Assembly: GCA_002167745.1 (NCBI GenBank)
Contig: NHCB01000016.1
Span: 1 to 64,000, forward strand
DNA: 64,000 nucleotides
DNA from: Betaproteobacteria bacterium TMED22
GTDB taxonomy: Bacteria; Pseudomonadota; Gammaproteobacteria; Burkholderiales; Eutrophovitaceae
Direction: 5' to 3'
Shown: positions 32,205-43,045 of the stretch, piece after piece
Layout: each line of letters opens with the position of its first letter
Position numbering within the stretch: position 1 is the stretch's first letter
Position numbers and translations under genes: made by a program
Notes under the pieces: generated by a model
What the model saw: only the letters and a program-made list of their open reading frames with translations
What the model was told of the DNA's origin: nothing
Databases searched by the model: none

Positions 32205-33359
32205 CTAGTTATTTTTCATGAATTCTAGTAAATGTAATGTTAATGATTTTAACCTCTTCCACCCTCGGACCATCACGCCCGCCCGTCGTATACGTTTTAA
32301 AGCAACTAATTCTGAAGTTTGGATCGTGTCTGTTTTTAGTTTCACTGTAAGTTTTGCAACAACATCCCCATATTTAATTGGAGCTATGAGCGGTTGTACG
32401 CTTTCAATGACAACTTCAATTTCATTTTTTCTTTCCCTTGGGATGGTTACGGATATTTTGTCCGTGGACCCGATATCAAGGACCTCGTTCACTCCATGGC
32501 CGACAGTAAGTTGAGCGATGGGCGTGTTCGGCTCTGCTATGTGAACAGTTGTAAATTTTTTAAAGGCTTGATTTAGAAGGTCTTGTGCTTTTGAAGCAAA
32601 CTGTCCTTTAGAGCTGTTGTCGGCTATGACTAAAAGTACTCGTCTACCATCTCTAACACTCGAAATGATTCCAATAGTCCCTCCTGAGGCAGATCTGCTT
32701 ACCATGAGCCCGTCATTGTATGAGTCTCTTCCCAATAAGCTGTTCGAACTATATTGAGTAATACCTTGCCATTCGTGTTGGTTTAACTTGAAGAGAGCGT
32801 AGCTTGGTGCGTGATCTAAGATTATCGAGGCTGCAAGTTGATATAGATCTGATGCAGATGTGGGGCTCATGTTAGGAGATTCCCCTATTGCATCGGTAAA
32901 TCTCAATTGTGATAATCCTAAAACTTTTGCTTTTTGATTCATGGCGACAATGAATTGTGCCTCCGTTCCTGCAATTTCTTCAACGAGCGCTAAGGCCGCA
33001 TCATTTGCCCCATAAATAACGACTCCTTTAAGGAGATCCTCGATCTTTACGCTATCTCCTTCATTCAGAAACATACGAACGCCTCGAGTTGTGGCTGCCG
33101 TGCGTGAAACTTTTATTTTACCTTGAGCGTTGAGTATCCCGTTTTTTACTGCGTCGAAAATAAGGTAGAGCGTCATTAGCTTGGTTAGAGACGTCGAATT
33201 GATATCTCTTGAAGGATTTTTCTCCGAGATGATTAGTCCGGTCGAAAGGTCCCCGAGGAGATAAATTGAGGCGTTAGACTCTATGAGATTGAATGCCTTT
33301 GGAGAGGCAATAACTGGTGCAAGTAAGCACATTAAAAATAAAAAAAATCTACTAGTCAT
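32205..33359 (-). CDS. dacC: D-alanyl-D-alanine carboxypeptidase (PBP5/6)
   Basis: SLTKLMT SxxK motif, YGANDAALAL (S/YxN), signal peptide. Confidence 0.92.
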   Translation of the reverse strand: MTSRFFLFLMCLLAPVIASPKAFNLIESNASIYLLGDLSTGLIISEKNPSRDINSTSLTKLMTLYLIFDAVKNGILNAQGKIKVSRTAATTRGVRMFLNEGDSVKIEDLLKGVVIYGANDAALALVEEIAGTEAQFIVAMNQKAKVLGLSQLRFTDAIGESPNMSPTSASDLYQLAASIILDHAPSYALFKLNQHEWQGITQYSSNSLLGRDSYNDGLMVSRSASGGTIGIISSVRDGRRVLLVIADNSSKGQFASKAQDLLNQAFKKFTTVHIAEPNTPIAQLTVGHGVNEVLDIGSTDKISVTIPRERKNEIEVVIESVQPLIAPIKYGDVVAKLTVKLKTDTIQTSELVALKRIRRAGVMVRGWKRLKSLTLHLLEFMKNN

Positions 33360-33416
33360 TGATGATTATTATGCTCTGAATGGACGTATTATTTTAACGG
33401 GGTAGTTGAACTTACA

Positions 33417-33428
33417 GTTAGCGCTAAC
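33417..33428. promoter_or_regulatory. 12-bp palindrome GTTAGCGCTAAC in dacC-argB divergent intergenic region
   Basis: Perfect palindrome, followed by a second AGCGCT core (AAAAGCGCTAAG). Confidence 0.35.
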
Positions 33429-33463
33429 TTTAAAAGCGCTAAGTCGGTTAAAATTAGGCTTAA

Positions 33464-34372
<909 letters not shown>

Positions 34373-34373
34373 T

Positions 34374-35030
34374 GTGAAATTCTTGGCTGATGCTTGCTTC
34401 GCAATACAAAACGCTACAGTAAAGCCGGCGGCGTGGATTTTTGATTTTGATAATACTTTGTTTGAATCGGGACGAGAAATTTTCCCGATTATTAATGAAA
34501 AAATGACCCAGTATATTGAGCAACACTTACGTGTTGATCGATATGAAGCCAATCGTCTTCGTAAACTTTATTGGGATCAGTATGGAGCAACAATGACAGG
34601 ACTTGTTCGCCATCATGACATAGATGCAGTTGATTTTTTAGACAAGACCCATGACATTGGCGACCTGAGCGAGTTTATTCACCGATCCTCTAGACTTAGG
34701 CATCTACTAAGAGTCATATCGGGTAAAAAAATTATATTTTCCAATTCTCCAGCGGCATATCTTAAAGAAATGTTAAGGCTCTTAAGAATCGGGCGCTATA
34801 TAACGGATGCGTTTTCTATAGAGTCTACTCATATGAACCCCAAGCCGTCTGCGATCGGTTTTCGTAAGCTACTTAGGACGCACAAGCTGAAAGCCTCGCA
34901 ATGCGTGATGGTAGAAGATTCGCTGGTTAATCTTACAACCGCAAAAAGATTAGGAATGAAGACGATTTGGGTAGCACGTAACTCGAAACGTATGTGTTGG
35001 TTGGATGCTCGAGTTACTCATCTTTACTAG
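34374..35030 (+). CDS. HAD-family pyrimidine 5'-nucleotidase-like
   Basis: WIFDFDNTLFESG, IIFSNSPAAY, VMVEDSLVNL; argB-HAD-slmA synteny. Confidence 0.88.
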   Translation: MKFLADACFAIQNATVKPAAWIFDFDNTLFESGREIFPIINEKMTQYIEQHLRVDRYEANRLRKLYWDQYGATMTGLVRHHDIDAVDFLDKTHDIGDLSEFIHRSSRLRHLLRVISGKKIIFSNSPAAYLKEMLRLLRIGRYITDAFSIESTHMNPKPSAIGFRKLLRTHKLKASQCVMVEDSLVNLTTAKRLGMKTIWVARNSKRMCWLDARVTHLY

Positions 35031-35080
35031 GAGTTGAGTGTTCCAAAATGATTAGGAGTTTGGGAAAATTACATTGGGTG

Positions 35081-35110
35081 TATATTGCTGGTATATTGCT
35101 GGTATATTGG
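35081..35110. repeat. 11-bp tandem repeat TATATTGCTGG x2.7 upstream of slmA
   Basis: tatattgctgg tatattgctgg tatattgg. Confidence 0.85.
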
Positions 35111-35160
35111 TGATCTGTATTCGCTTAAAAATTTAGTCAATAGATTATTGTCCTTAACTA

Positions 35161-35739
35161 ATGCCCAGAGTCGCCGATAGAAAACTGCAAATACTCCAGC
35201 AATTAGCGCAAATGCTGGAAGACCCTAACTGCAAAAAGGTGACTACAGCGTTGCTTGCAGCGCGGCTCGAGGTTTCCGAGGCCGCTTTGTATCGTCACTT
35301 TGCAAGTAAGGCTCAGATGTATGAGGGATTAATCGAGTTTATTGAACAAACAATTTTTAGGTTGATCAATAAAATATCCGAATCCGAAGAAAGTGGATTG
35401 AAGCAAGTCTCCGCTATGGTTAATGTGCTACTAAACTTTGCTAAAAAAAATCCCGGTATGACAAGAGTGTTAATTGGCGATGCTCTTGTTCATGAAAATG
35501 ATCGATTGCAGGATCGGATTAATCGTTTGCACGATAGGCTGGAATCTTCTATGAGGCAGTCATTGAGATTTGCCATTAATCACGGCGAAATGAACTCGGC
35601 GCTCGAAATCGACCCGAAGGGTAATCAGCTAATGGCTTATGTAATCGGTCGTTGGCATCAGTTTGCCAAGAGCCGGTTCACCAAGGATCCTACTGCGTAC
35701 AGTGAAGTTCAAATGAGGATGTTGTTAGCTGATGTTTGA
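35161..35739 (+). CDS. slmA: TetR-family nucleoid occlusion factor SlmA
   Basis: VTTALLAARLEVSEAALYRHFASKAQMYEGLIEFIE. Confidence 0.93.
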   Translation: MPRVADRKLQILQQLAQMLEDPNCKKVTTALLAARLEVSEAALYRHFASKAQMYEGLIEFIEQTIFRLINKISESEESGLKQVSAMVNVLLNFAKKNPGMTRVLIGDALVHENDRLQDRINRLHDRLESSMRQSLRFAINHGEMNSALEIDPKGNQLMAYVIGRWHQFAKSRFTKDPTAYSEVQMRMLLADV

Positions 35740-35763
35740 TCGAGTTATGCGATTGGGTTTGTT

Positions 35764-36519
35764 TCAATGAGATGAGGTGCTGCAGACTGCGCACTTTGGG
35801 TCTTTGTTTAATTTGATTGAGCGCCACTCCATTTCTAGTGCATCAAAGAGCATTAGCCTCCCCACCGCAGGCCTACCAATATTACTTATTAGTTTTAGCG
35901 CTTCTGAAGCTTGGGCAGTACCTATGATTCCCACTAACGGCGCGAAAACGCCCATTACTGCACATCGAGTCTCCTCGAACTTGTTTTCTTCCGGAAACAA
36001 GCACTGGTAACAGGGGCTTTTAGGGTTTCTCGCATCAAAAACTGATAGTTGGCCATCAAATCTTATTGCTGCACCTGAGACAAGCGGTCTTTTGAGTTCG
36101 AAACATGCTTTATTAACCGCATGACGCGTTTCAAAATTATCGGAACAATCCAGCACGATGGATGATTCGGATACTAGAGTTTTGAGTTGTTTTCCTTCCG
36201 CTCTGCGTTTAATAATTTTGATTTTAACGTGCGGATTAATTGCTTCGATTGACTGCCGTGCCGAGTCCACTTTTAGTGATCCAACGGAGTCTGTCGTGTG
36301 AATGATCTGACGTTGCAGATTGGTTAGATCAACTGTGTCTCCATCGCAAATCGTAATTGAGCCAACTCCACTGGCGGCCAAAAAAAGCGCCGCTGGAGAT
36401 CCTAAGCCTCCGGCGCCGATTATTAGAATATTACTTTTTTGGATCGCCTCTTGTCCCTCGACCCCGACTTCAGGTAAGAGAATATGTCGACTATATCTTA
36501 GGAGTTCATCATCATTCAT
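35764..36519 (-). CDS. moeB: MoeB/ThiF-family adenylyltransferase
   Basis: RYSRHILLPEVGVEGQEAI, IIGAGGLGSPAALFLA, CYQCLFPE. Confidence 0.88.
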   Translation of the reverse strand: MNDDELLRYSRHILLPEVGVEGQEAIQKSNILIIGAGGLGSPAALFLAASGVGSITICDGDTVDLTNLQRQIIHTTDSVGSLKVDSARQSIEAINPHVKIKIIKRRAEGKQLKTLVSESSIVLDCSDNFETRHAVNKACFELKRPLVSGAAIRFDGQLSVFDARNPKSPCYQCLFPEENKFEETRCAVMGVFAPLVGIIGTAQASEALKLISNIGRPAVGRLMLFDALEMEWRSIKLNKDPKCAVCSTSSH

Positions 36520-36598
36520 AGTGTGGCTTCACACATTCTCAGCTGCCCCTCTACCCTATTGTTCTCGACAGGATGGAGGGGATTCTGCGGATTCTAGA

Positions 36599-37957
36599 TC
36601 AACGGCTCGATAAAATTTGTAGCCCCTTCAATAGATTTAACGCCTGGCTCAGCTGATAGTCTGCAGTTTCACCAGAAGATGCAGTCGCTTCATCAATGGG
36701 TTCTGACTCTTGCGCCTCACTTTCACCACCGCCCTGAGGGTTATCTAATCTGTTCTTTAAGTCAGCTTCCTTACGCATCATAGGAGAGGTTGCTTTAGTT
36801 TCTACCGTAGCGTCTTCAACGATGATGTCTGGAGTGATTCCTTTCGCTTGGATCGACTGTCCACTCGGCGTGAAATATCGAGCTGTTGTTAATTTGATAG
36901 CCGTTCCATTCCCAAGAGGCAAAATCGTTTGTACTGAGCCTTTACCAAAAGTTTGAGTGCCCATGATCACCGCGCGCCTGTGGTCTTGCAGAGCCCCGGC
37001 TACAATTTCCGACGCAGAAGCCGAGCCTCCATTAACTAACACGACCATTGGAACAGTTTTCGCTGCTTCTGGAACATTCGCTAAGTAATCACCTTTGGTC
37101 CCTCGGGCGTAGAATTCAGGACGTGCATACATGCGCATTCTCGCATCATTGGTTCGACCTTCCGTGTACACGACAAGTTTATCTTTTTGCAGAAACGCCG
37201 CTGAAACTCCAATTGAAGAAGTTAACAAACCACCAGGGTCGTTTCTTAAATCTAGAATCATGCCTTTCATAGGCCCTTCATTCTCAGCGAAAAGTTTCTC
37301 TATTGCCTGGCCCAATTTTTCACCAGTATGCTCCTGGAACTGTGTCACCCTGAAGTAAGCGTAATCATCTTCCAGCATCCGATACTTAACACTTTGGATT
37401 TGAATGATATCGCGGGTAACTGTTATGGTCTGAGGCTGAGGTTCACCTTTGCGAACTATTGTAAGAACAATGTCTGTCCCAGGCTTACCTCGCATCAGTT
37501 TTACCGCATCATTAAGAGTCATTCCTTTTACGTTGGATTCATCAAGCTTGATGATTAAATCACCCGATTTTAAACCTGCATTCCAGGCTGGCGTGTCCTC
37601 AATAGGAGCTACGACCTTGACGAACCCGTCTTCCATACTGACTTCGATGCCAAGCCCCCCAAATTCACCTTGCGTTCCAACCTTCATCTCCGTGAAGGCC
37701 TCTTCATTTAAGTAAGCCGAATGTGGATCAAGGCCTGAAAGCATGCCGTTAATGGCTTCTTCAATGAGCTCCTTGTCGTCCACTGCTTCCACGTAATCAT
37801 TTTTCACTCTGCCGTAAACTTCCGTGAACGACCTTAGCTCGTCTATCGGCAGAGGTGCGGCACTGCGGTCTGCAATAGCAGACATCTGCAGGCTGATTAA
37901 AACTCCGCCGACAAGGCCGAGCGATACCAAACCTGCTTTACTTAATTTGCTTCTCAT
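36599..37957 (-). CDS. ctpA: C-terminal processing peptidase (S41, PDZ)
   Basis: PDZ domain, VNGGSASASEIVAGALQDHRRAVIMGTQTFGKGSVQ. Confidence 0.94.
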   Translation of the reverse strand: MRSKLSKAGLVSLGLVGGVLISLQMSAIADRSAAPLPIDELRSFTEVYGRVKNDYVEAVDDKELIEEAINGMLSGLDPHSAYLNEEAFTEMKVGTQGEFGGLGIEVSMEDGFVKVVAPIEDTPAWNAGLKSGDLIIKLDESNVKGMTLNDAVKLMRGKPGTDIVLTIVRKGEPQPQTITVTRDIIQIQSVKYRMLEDDYAYFRVTQFQEHTGEKLGQAIEKLFAENEGPMKGMILDLRNDPGGLLTSSIGVSAAFLQKDKLVVYTEGRTNDARMRMYARPEFYARGTKGDYLANVPEAAKTVPMVVLVNGGSASASEIVAGALQDHRRAVIMGTQTFGKGSVQTILPLGNGTAIKLTTARYFTPSGQSIQAKGITPDIIVEDATVETKATSPMMRKEADLKNRLDNPQGGGESEAQESEPIDEATASSGETADYQLSQALNLLKGLQILSSR

Positions 37958-38026
37958 ATAGGACCCCTTAAAATACCTGTCGCGTTTGAGTTTATCGAAC
38001 GTTTCTCTTCAGTCTGACGTTTTGTT

Positions 38027-39181
38027 CTAATTCGTAATGGTAACCCATTCCAGTGGGTTTAGAGGTTTGCTATTTCGCCTAACCTCGAAATACACGCCAG
38101 GTCCTTTGTGACCTCCACTGTTACCAACAGTTCCCAGTTGATCACCGGCGTTTAGTTGATCGCCTTCACGCACCCATATTGACTCGTTGTTGCCGTAGAG
38201 ACTGTAAAAGCCTTTCCCATGATCAACAATCACTAAATTGCCAAAGCCGCGTAACCAGTCTGAATACACTACCGCGCCTCCGGCAATTGATTTCACGCTA
38301 TTACCTTGTTTAGATGAAATAAAAACTCCTTCCCACGCAACTTCGCTGCCAGCCCGCTTTTGACCAAATTTCGCTGTCACAGTCCCAAGCGCAGGTAACC
38401 TGAGTTTTCCTTTTAGCGTTCTAAATGGCTTTCCGTCTGAACTTGCGTCAGGTAACTCATTGTTTTTTATATTTTCTTCTTTTATTCTTTGCAGTTCAGC
38501 AAATAAGTTCGTTAACCGTTTCTTATTTTCCTTGATTTTGGTCTCACTGCGTTTGATTCGGGATCTGGTCGCGTTTATTTCTAAGGATGTTTTTTGTTTT
38601 TTTCGCTCTGCCACACTTTTTTGCTTGCTAGTGTCTTTTTTGACTTTTCGAAGTTTTTTCCTCACGTCCAGTTTTTTACCTTGAAGAGCTTCTATTTCTT
38701 TGATTTTTTTATTGAAATTTTTAATGGCTGTTGAACGTTGAAGTGCTATTTTTTTGAGATAAACAGAAGACACTTCGCTGTCTATTCGTTCTTCTTGGAT
38801 GGATCGAGTATCGGGTGAATAACCAAGGATATAAGTTTGTTTAATAAGTTTAGATAGGCGCACTTTTTCACCAGAGACCTCAGATCTAAGTTTTTTTTCT
38901 GTTTTTTCTAATGCTCTTAGCTCATTAAGAAGTTTTCTTTCTTTCTTTGATAATTTATTGAGATCTCTTTCTAGCAGGTCAATTTCTTTTTTTGTTTTAC
39001 TCAGCTCACGCTTAGCTTTTTTTTGCTTAACTTGCTGCTCTTTGATTTTTTTCTTTTCTTTCGTGATCTTTTGATCGATTGCTTTCAATTCTTCTTGGAG
39101 ATCGTCGGCTACAACAGCCGTAAATTGTAGGCAGAAAATTAGGATAGCTATAGAAATCCCTGCGGTCTTGGCAACGTCCAT
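38027..39181 (-). CDS. envC: Murein hydrolase activator EnvC (coiled coil + LytM domain)
   Basis: Long Lys/Glu coiled coil, C-terminal LytM-like domain VIVDHGKGFYSLYGN. Confidence 0.9.
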   Translation of the reverse strand: MDVAKTAGISIAILIFCLQFTAVVADDLQEELKAIDQKITKEKKKIKEQQVKQKKAKRELSKTKKEIDLLERDLNKLSKKERKLLNELRALEKTEKKLRSEVSGEKVRLSKLIKQTYILGYSPDTRSIQEERIDSEVSSVYLKKIALQRSTAIKNFNKKIKEIEALQGKKLDVRKKLRKVKKDTSKQKSVAERKKQKTSLEINATRSRIKRSETKIKENKKRLTNLFAELQRIKEENIKNNELPDASSDGKPFRTLKGKLRLPALGTVTAKFGQKRAGSEVAWEGVFISSKQGNSVKSIAGGAVVYSDWLRGFGNLVIVDHGKGFYSLYGNNESIWVREGDQLNAGDQLGTVGNSGGHKGPGVYFEVRRNSKPLNPLEWVTITN

Positions 39182-39189
39182 TCTGGCTT

Positions 39190-39933
39190 CTATCCTTTAG
39201 TCTGAGCAGCTACCGCAGCGGCCGCGGACTCTGCTTTTGACTCGTCTCCGAGATAATACTTTTTTAGTGGTTGGAGATTATCACTAAGCTCATAAACCAA
39301 TGGGATTCCTGTTGGAACGTTTAACGTCACGATATCTGCTTCGCTAACTTGATCGAGATGTTTGATTAATGCTCGCAGGGTATTTCCATGAGCCACGATC
39401 AATAGTCTGTCACCTTTCAAGATGAGAGGGGCGATAGATCCTTCCCAAAATGGAATAAACCTTTCAACAGTATCCTTCAAACATTCGTTAAGCGGTAGAT
39501 TTTCAGCTGGCACCGAATGATATTTACTTTCCAAGTTTGGGTTCATCCCTGAACTTGGCTCCAGCTGAGGAGGTGGTACGTCATAGCTTCGTCGCCATAT
39601 GAGCACCTGATCGTCGCCATATTTTTTTGCTGTTTCGGATTTATCTAACCCTTGTAGCGCACCATAGTGACGTTCATTTAAGCGCCAAGTTAGGGTTTGT
39701 GGGATCCAGAGCTGATCCAATTCCTCAAGTGTTAACCACATTGTACGAATAGCCCGCTTTAAAACTGACCCAAAAGCCCGATCGAATTCAAATCCGGCGC
39801 TTTTTAATAACGCTCCTGCCTCTTTAGCTTCTTGGATACCCCTCTCGCTGAGATCTACGTCTATCCAACCGGTAAATTTGTTCTGTTGATTCCAAACGCT
39901 CTCACCATGACGCAGGAGTACTAATTTTTTCAT
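39190..39933 (-). CDS. gpmA: 2,3-bisphosphoglycerate-dependent phosphoglycerate mutase
   Basis: [20 protein letters not shown]. Confidence 0.97.
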   Translation of the reverse strand: MKKLVLLRHGESVWNQQNKFTGWIDVDLSERGIQEAKEAGALLKSAGFEFDRAFGSVLKRAIRTMWLTLEELDQLWIPQTLTWRLNERHYGALQGLDKSETAKKYGDDQVLIWRRSYDVPPPQLEPSSGMNPNLESKYHSVPAENLPLNECLKDTVERFIPFWEGSIAPLILKGDRLLIVAHGNTLRALIKHLDQVSEADIVTLNVPTGIPLVYELSDNLQPLKKYYLGDESKAESAAAAVAAQTKG

Positions 39934-40154
39934 TTTTTTAACCTAATTTTTAAATGATAATTTGATTATTTTAATCGGTATGATGACGGTTTATGCGTGC
40001 CGGGACAAATTTCAGTAAAATTCAAATTTAAAATATTATCCCGTAAGCTGTGCTGTTAACCTCTCCTTCAAATGCTACCTTAGATCGTTATAAATCTTGC
40101 GGTCACGAAATACAGAAGTTATCAAGGGGATAAATAAATCGTCGGAGATGTATT

Positions 40155-40583
40155 GTGTCAATCATGGATTTTATTTCGTCAAACATTTGGTTGGTTTTAG
40201 CCGTAATTTTAAGTGGTGGGTATCTAATTATCCCCAAATTAATGCTGGGTGAAGCTAGCAAAAAGACGCTGGGACCCCAGGAACTGGTCCAACTCATTAA
40301 TCGGCAGCATGCGACTGTGATTGATTTACGTGAGGAGAAAGAATTTGAGGGTGGGAGTATTGTTGGTTCAAAAAATTTATCCCTTGGTGTGTTGCAGGAA
40401 AGCCCCCAAGCATTAAAAAAATATGAAAAGCGTCCAATCGCATTAATTTGCGGCTCTGGGGCGAAATCTCGTACAGCGCAGAAATTACTCTTGAAAGAGG
40501 GGTACGATGATTTGTATGTATTATCTGGCGGGCTAGCTGCTTGGATGCAGGCAAGTCTGCCAACGTCGCCTTCAGGCAAGTAA
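40155..40583 (+). CDS. Membrane-anchored rhodanese-like protein
   Basis: N-terminal TM; VIDLREEKEFEGG; ICGSGAKSRTA. Confidence 0.88.
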   Translation: MSIMDFISSNIWLVLAVILSGGYLIIPKLMLGEASKKTLGPQELVQLINRQHATVIDLREEKEFEGGSIVGSKNLSLGVLQESPQALKKYEKRPIALICGSGAKSRTAQKLLLKEGYDDLYVLSGGLAAWMQASLPTSPSGK

Positions 40584-40609
40584 GTCGTCACGAATAAGGA
40601 GAAGCTAAA

Positions 40610-40894
40610 TTGATTCATAATGCAGACGAATCGACCGCTGAGGTAATTATGTACGCTACGGATTGGTGTCCTTTCTGTGTTCGGGCCGAGAAATTGTTGA
40701 TCTCGAGGGGCGCTAAAATCAAAAAAATAAATGTAGATGAGCTACCGGAGCTCCGTGCTGAAATGGTTGAGATCACAGGCAGAAGGACTGTCCCACAGAT
40801 CTTTATTGGCAGTCGACATGTTGGTGGACATGACGACCTAGTTTCTCTTGATAGAGAAGGTGACCTCGATGCGCTATTAAAAAATACTGTTTGA
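40610..40894 (+). CDS. grxC: Glutaredoxin 3
   Basis: WCPFC active site, TVPQIFIGSRHVGGHDDL; TTG start. Confidence 0.92.
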   Translation: MIHNADESTAEVIMYATDWCPFCVRAEKLLISRGAKIKKINVDELPELRAEMVEITGRRTVPQIFIGSRHVGGHDDLVSLDREGDLDALLKNTV

Positions 40895-40930
40895 GTATAA
40901 TTTAAAACGAAGGCGAAAAGCGATAAAATT

Positions 40931-41395
40931 ATGAGTGAAAACAACGATAAACCAATCTTTTCGATTGAGAAGTTATATGTAAAAGACCTTTCATTAGAGG
41001 TCCCTGGAGCCCCAGCTGTTTTTAAACAACAAGGAACTCCGAAAATCGACATTACCATGAACAATACTGCTCAGGTTATCGAAGGTGATTATTATGAAGT
41101 ACTTGTGAGGGCTACGGTGACCGCGAAGATTGAAGAAGCGACTATCTTTTTGGTGGAGGCAAGTCAGGGGGCGGTGTTTCAAATCAGAAATCTCAGCGGG
41201 GAGCCATTAGAAATGACTTTGGGGATAGCCGCTCCCAACATCATATTTCCTTATCTTAGAGAAACCATATCTGAGGCTGTATCCAAAGCTGGGTTTCCGC
41301 CTGTTCTATTGCAGCCCATGAATTTTGAAGCAGTTTATCGAGCACGAAAAGAGGAGCAATCGGCTTCTAAGGACACTGACGCAACTAAGCACTGA
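40931..41395 (+). CDS. secB: Protein-export chaperone SecB
   Basis: FSIEKLYVKDLSLEVPGAP, LFPYLRE-like IFPYLRETIS. Confidence 0.96.
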   Translation: MSENNDKPIFSIEKLYVKDLSLEVPGAPAVFKQQGTPKIDITMNNTAQVIEGDYYEVLVRATVTAKIEEATIFLVEASQGAVFQIRNLSGEPLEMTLGIAAPNIIFPYLRETISEAVSKAGFPPVLLQPMNFEAVYRARKEEQSASKDTDATKH

Positions 41396-41454
41396 TACTT
41401 TTCTCGATTAATTTAGTGACCACGTGCGTCAATTGAGCCGTTTATGGAGACGTG

Positions 41455-42441
41455 ATGAAGATTGCAGTCATTGGAGCAGGCTCTTGGGGAACGGCATTGG
41501 CCACTTCGTTTGGGAGGTCATCCGAAGTAAATTTATACAGCACTAATGATGAACTGGTGCTTCGTCTCCAGCAGGCCAGGGAGAATCAACGCTATCTTCC
41601 AGGAGTTGAATTGCCCGATAGCGTCCAAATCACCGATTCTTTAGTTGATGCGCTCGATGGCGCGTCGGGAATCGTGGTTGCCGTGCCCACCCGAGGTTTA
41701 CGGTCAATCATTAAGGCGTGTCAAGAATTTCATGGGGAAAAGACGCCATACCTTATTACATGCAAAGGGTTTGAGGTGGGTAGTGGTTTACTGCCATTTC
41801 AGATTATTGAGGAGCTTTCACCTAAAGCCCGTTATGCGATTCTTTCCGGCCCTAGCTTTGCGAAAGACGTAGGCGAGAGGAAGCCGACGATGGTGAGCCT
41901 TGCGTCTTCAGAGGAATCATCCTCAGAGGTATTTTCAAGTTTATTGCTTAGAGGTGACGTGCGAACTTACTATAATCGCGATCTTATTGGCGTCTCGGTC
42001 GGGGGTGCGGGTAAAAATGTAATTGCGATTGCTGCAGGTATTAGTGAAGCGTTGGGTTTCGGAGCAAGCGCTTTAGCGGGACTTGTGACGCGCGGTCTAA
42101 GCGAGATTTCCAAAGTCGGCGTTGCTTTGGGGGCTGAACCTCAGACCTTTATGGGTTTGTCTGGCATGGGGGATTTGGCGCTTACGTGTTTCAGTGATCT
42201 ATCTCGTAATCGGAGATTGGGATACGCGCTTGGTTTGGGTAAATCTCTTTTAGAGGCGGAAAAGGCGTTGGGTCAAGTGGCTGAGGGCATTAATGCGGCG
42301 AAAGAGATCAAGGCGCTAGCTAACGGACAAAAAGTAGAGGTTCCAATAACTACGGCTGTGACGAGGATTTTATCCGGCGACATATCACCGTATGATGTTG
42401 CTAAGGAGTTATTTGCGCGGTCTCCTAAATCAGAAATTTAA
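41455..42441 (+). CDS. gpsA: Glycerol-3-phosphate dehydrogenase [NAD(P)+]
   Basis: IAVIGAGSWGTALA, LSGPSFAKDV, GMGDLALTC. Confidence 0.97.
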   Translation: MKIAVIGAGSWGTALATSFGRSSEVNLYSTNDELVLRLQQARENQRYLPGVELPDSVQITDSLVDALDGASGIVVAVPTRGLRSIIKACQEFHGEKTPYLITCKGFEVGSGLLPFQIIEELSPKARYAILSGPSFAKDVGERKPTMVSLASSEESSSEVFSSLLLRGDVRTYYNRDLIGVSVGGAGKNVIAIAAGISEALGFGASALAGLVTRGLSEISKVGVALGAEPQTFMGLSGMGDLALTCFSDLSRNRRLGYALGLGKSLLEAEKALGQVAEGINAAKEIKALANGQKVEVPITTAVTRILSGDISPYDVAKELFARSPKSEI

Positions 42442-42458
42442 CTTGTTTGCTGGCTTAA

Positions 42459-42923
42459 TTATTGGTGACCATCAAATTCTAGTTGGCGCCATGCTTCGAA
42501 CACAGCAATAGATACTGTATTTGATAAATTTAGGCTTCTGCTGGAGTGTTTCATTGGGATGCGAAGCTTAAGATCTTGTGTAAACTCTTCCAGAACGTTT
42601 TTAGGAAGACCTCGTGTTTCCGGTCCAAATAATAAACAATCTCCTGATTTAAAGTGAAAGTGGTCATATCTGCTTGAGCCCTTGGTTGTGAATGCAATGA
42701 CCCTTGAGCCTTGATGGTCAGATCGCCATAGGCTCCAATTTTTGTATTTCCGTATTCTTGCGAATTCGTGGTAGTCAAGACCAGCCCGAATAAGGGCTTT
42801 GTGGTCCCAGTGAAATCCTAATGGCTCTATAAGATCCAGGGTGCATCCAGTGTTCGCGCACAGACGAATGATATTACCTGTGTTTGGAGGTATTTCAGGT
42901 TGATATAAGATTATGTGAAACAT
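42459..42923 (-). CDS. trmL: tRNA (cytidine(34)-2'-O)-methyltransferase
   Basis: YQPEIPPNTGNIIRLCANTG, FGPETRGLP, SRSLNLSNTVSIAVFEAWRQL. Confidence 0.95.
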   Translation of the reverse strand: MFHIILYQPEIPPNTGNIIRLCANTGCTLDLIEPLGFHWDHKALIRAGLDYHEFARIRKYKNWSLWRSDHQGSRVIAFTTKGSSRYDHFHFKSGDCLLFGPETRGLPKNVLEEFTQDLKLRIPMKHSSRSLNLSNTVSIAVFEAWRQLEFDGHQ

Positions 42924-43045
42924 GACTATACTTATGGTGTTAATAGATAACGTTATTAGATGTTTGTTTTTTTTGTAAATCTGTATTTAACTTTCAATAC
43001 AACATGCCATATCCGCTCATAGTAATGATTGATTGGTGCTGAGGT

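Noticed and set aside
40103-40618. 171-aa minus-strand ORF antisense to the rhodanese gene
   Set aside because: Sequence lacks domain features and lies opposite a clear rhodanese CDS; shadow ORF.
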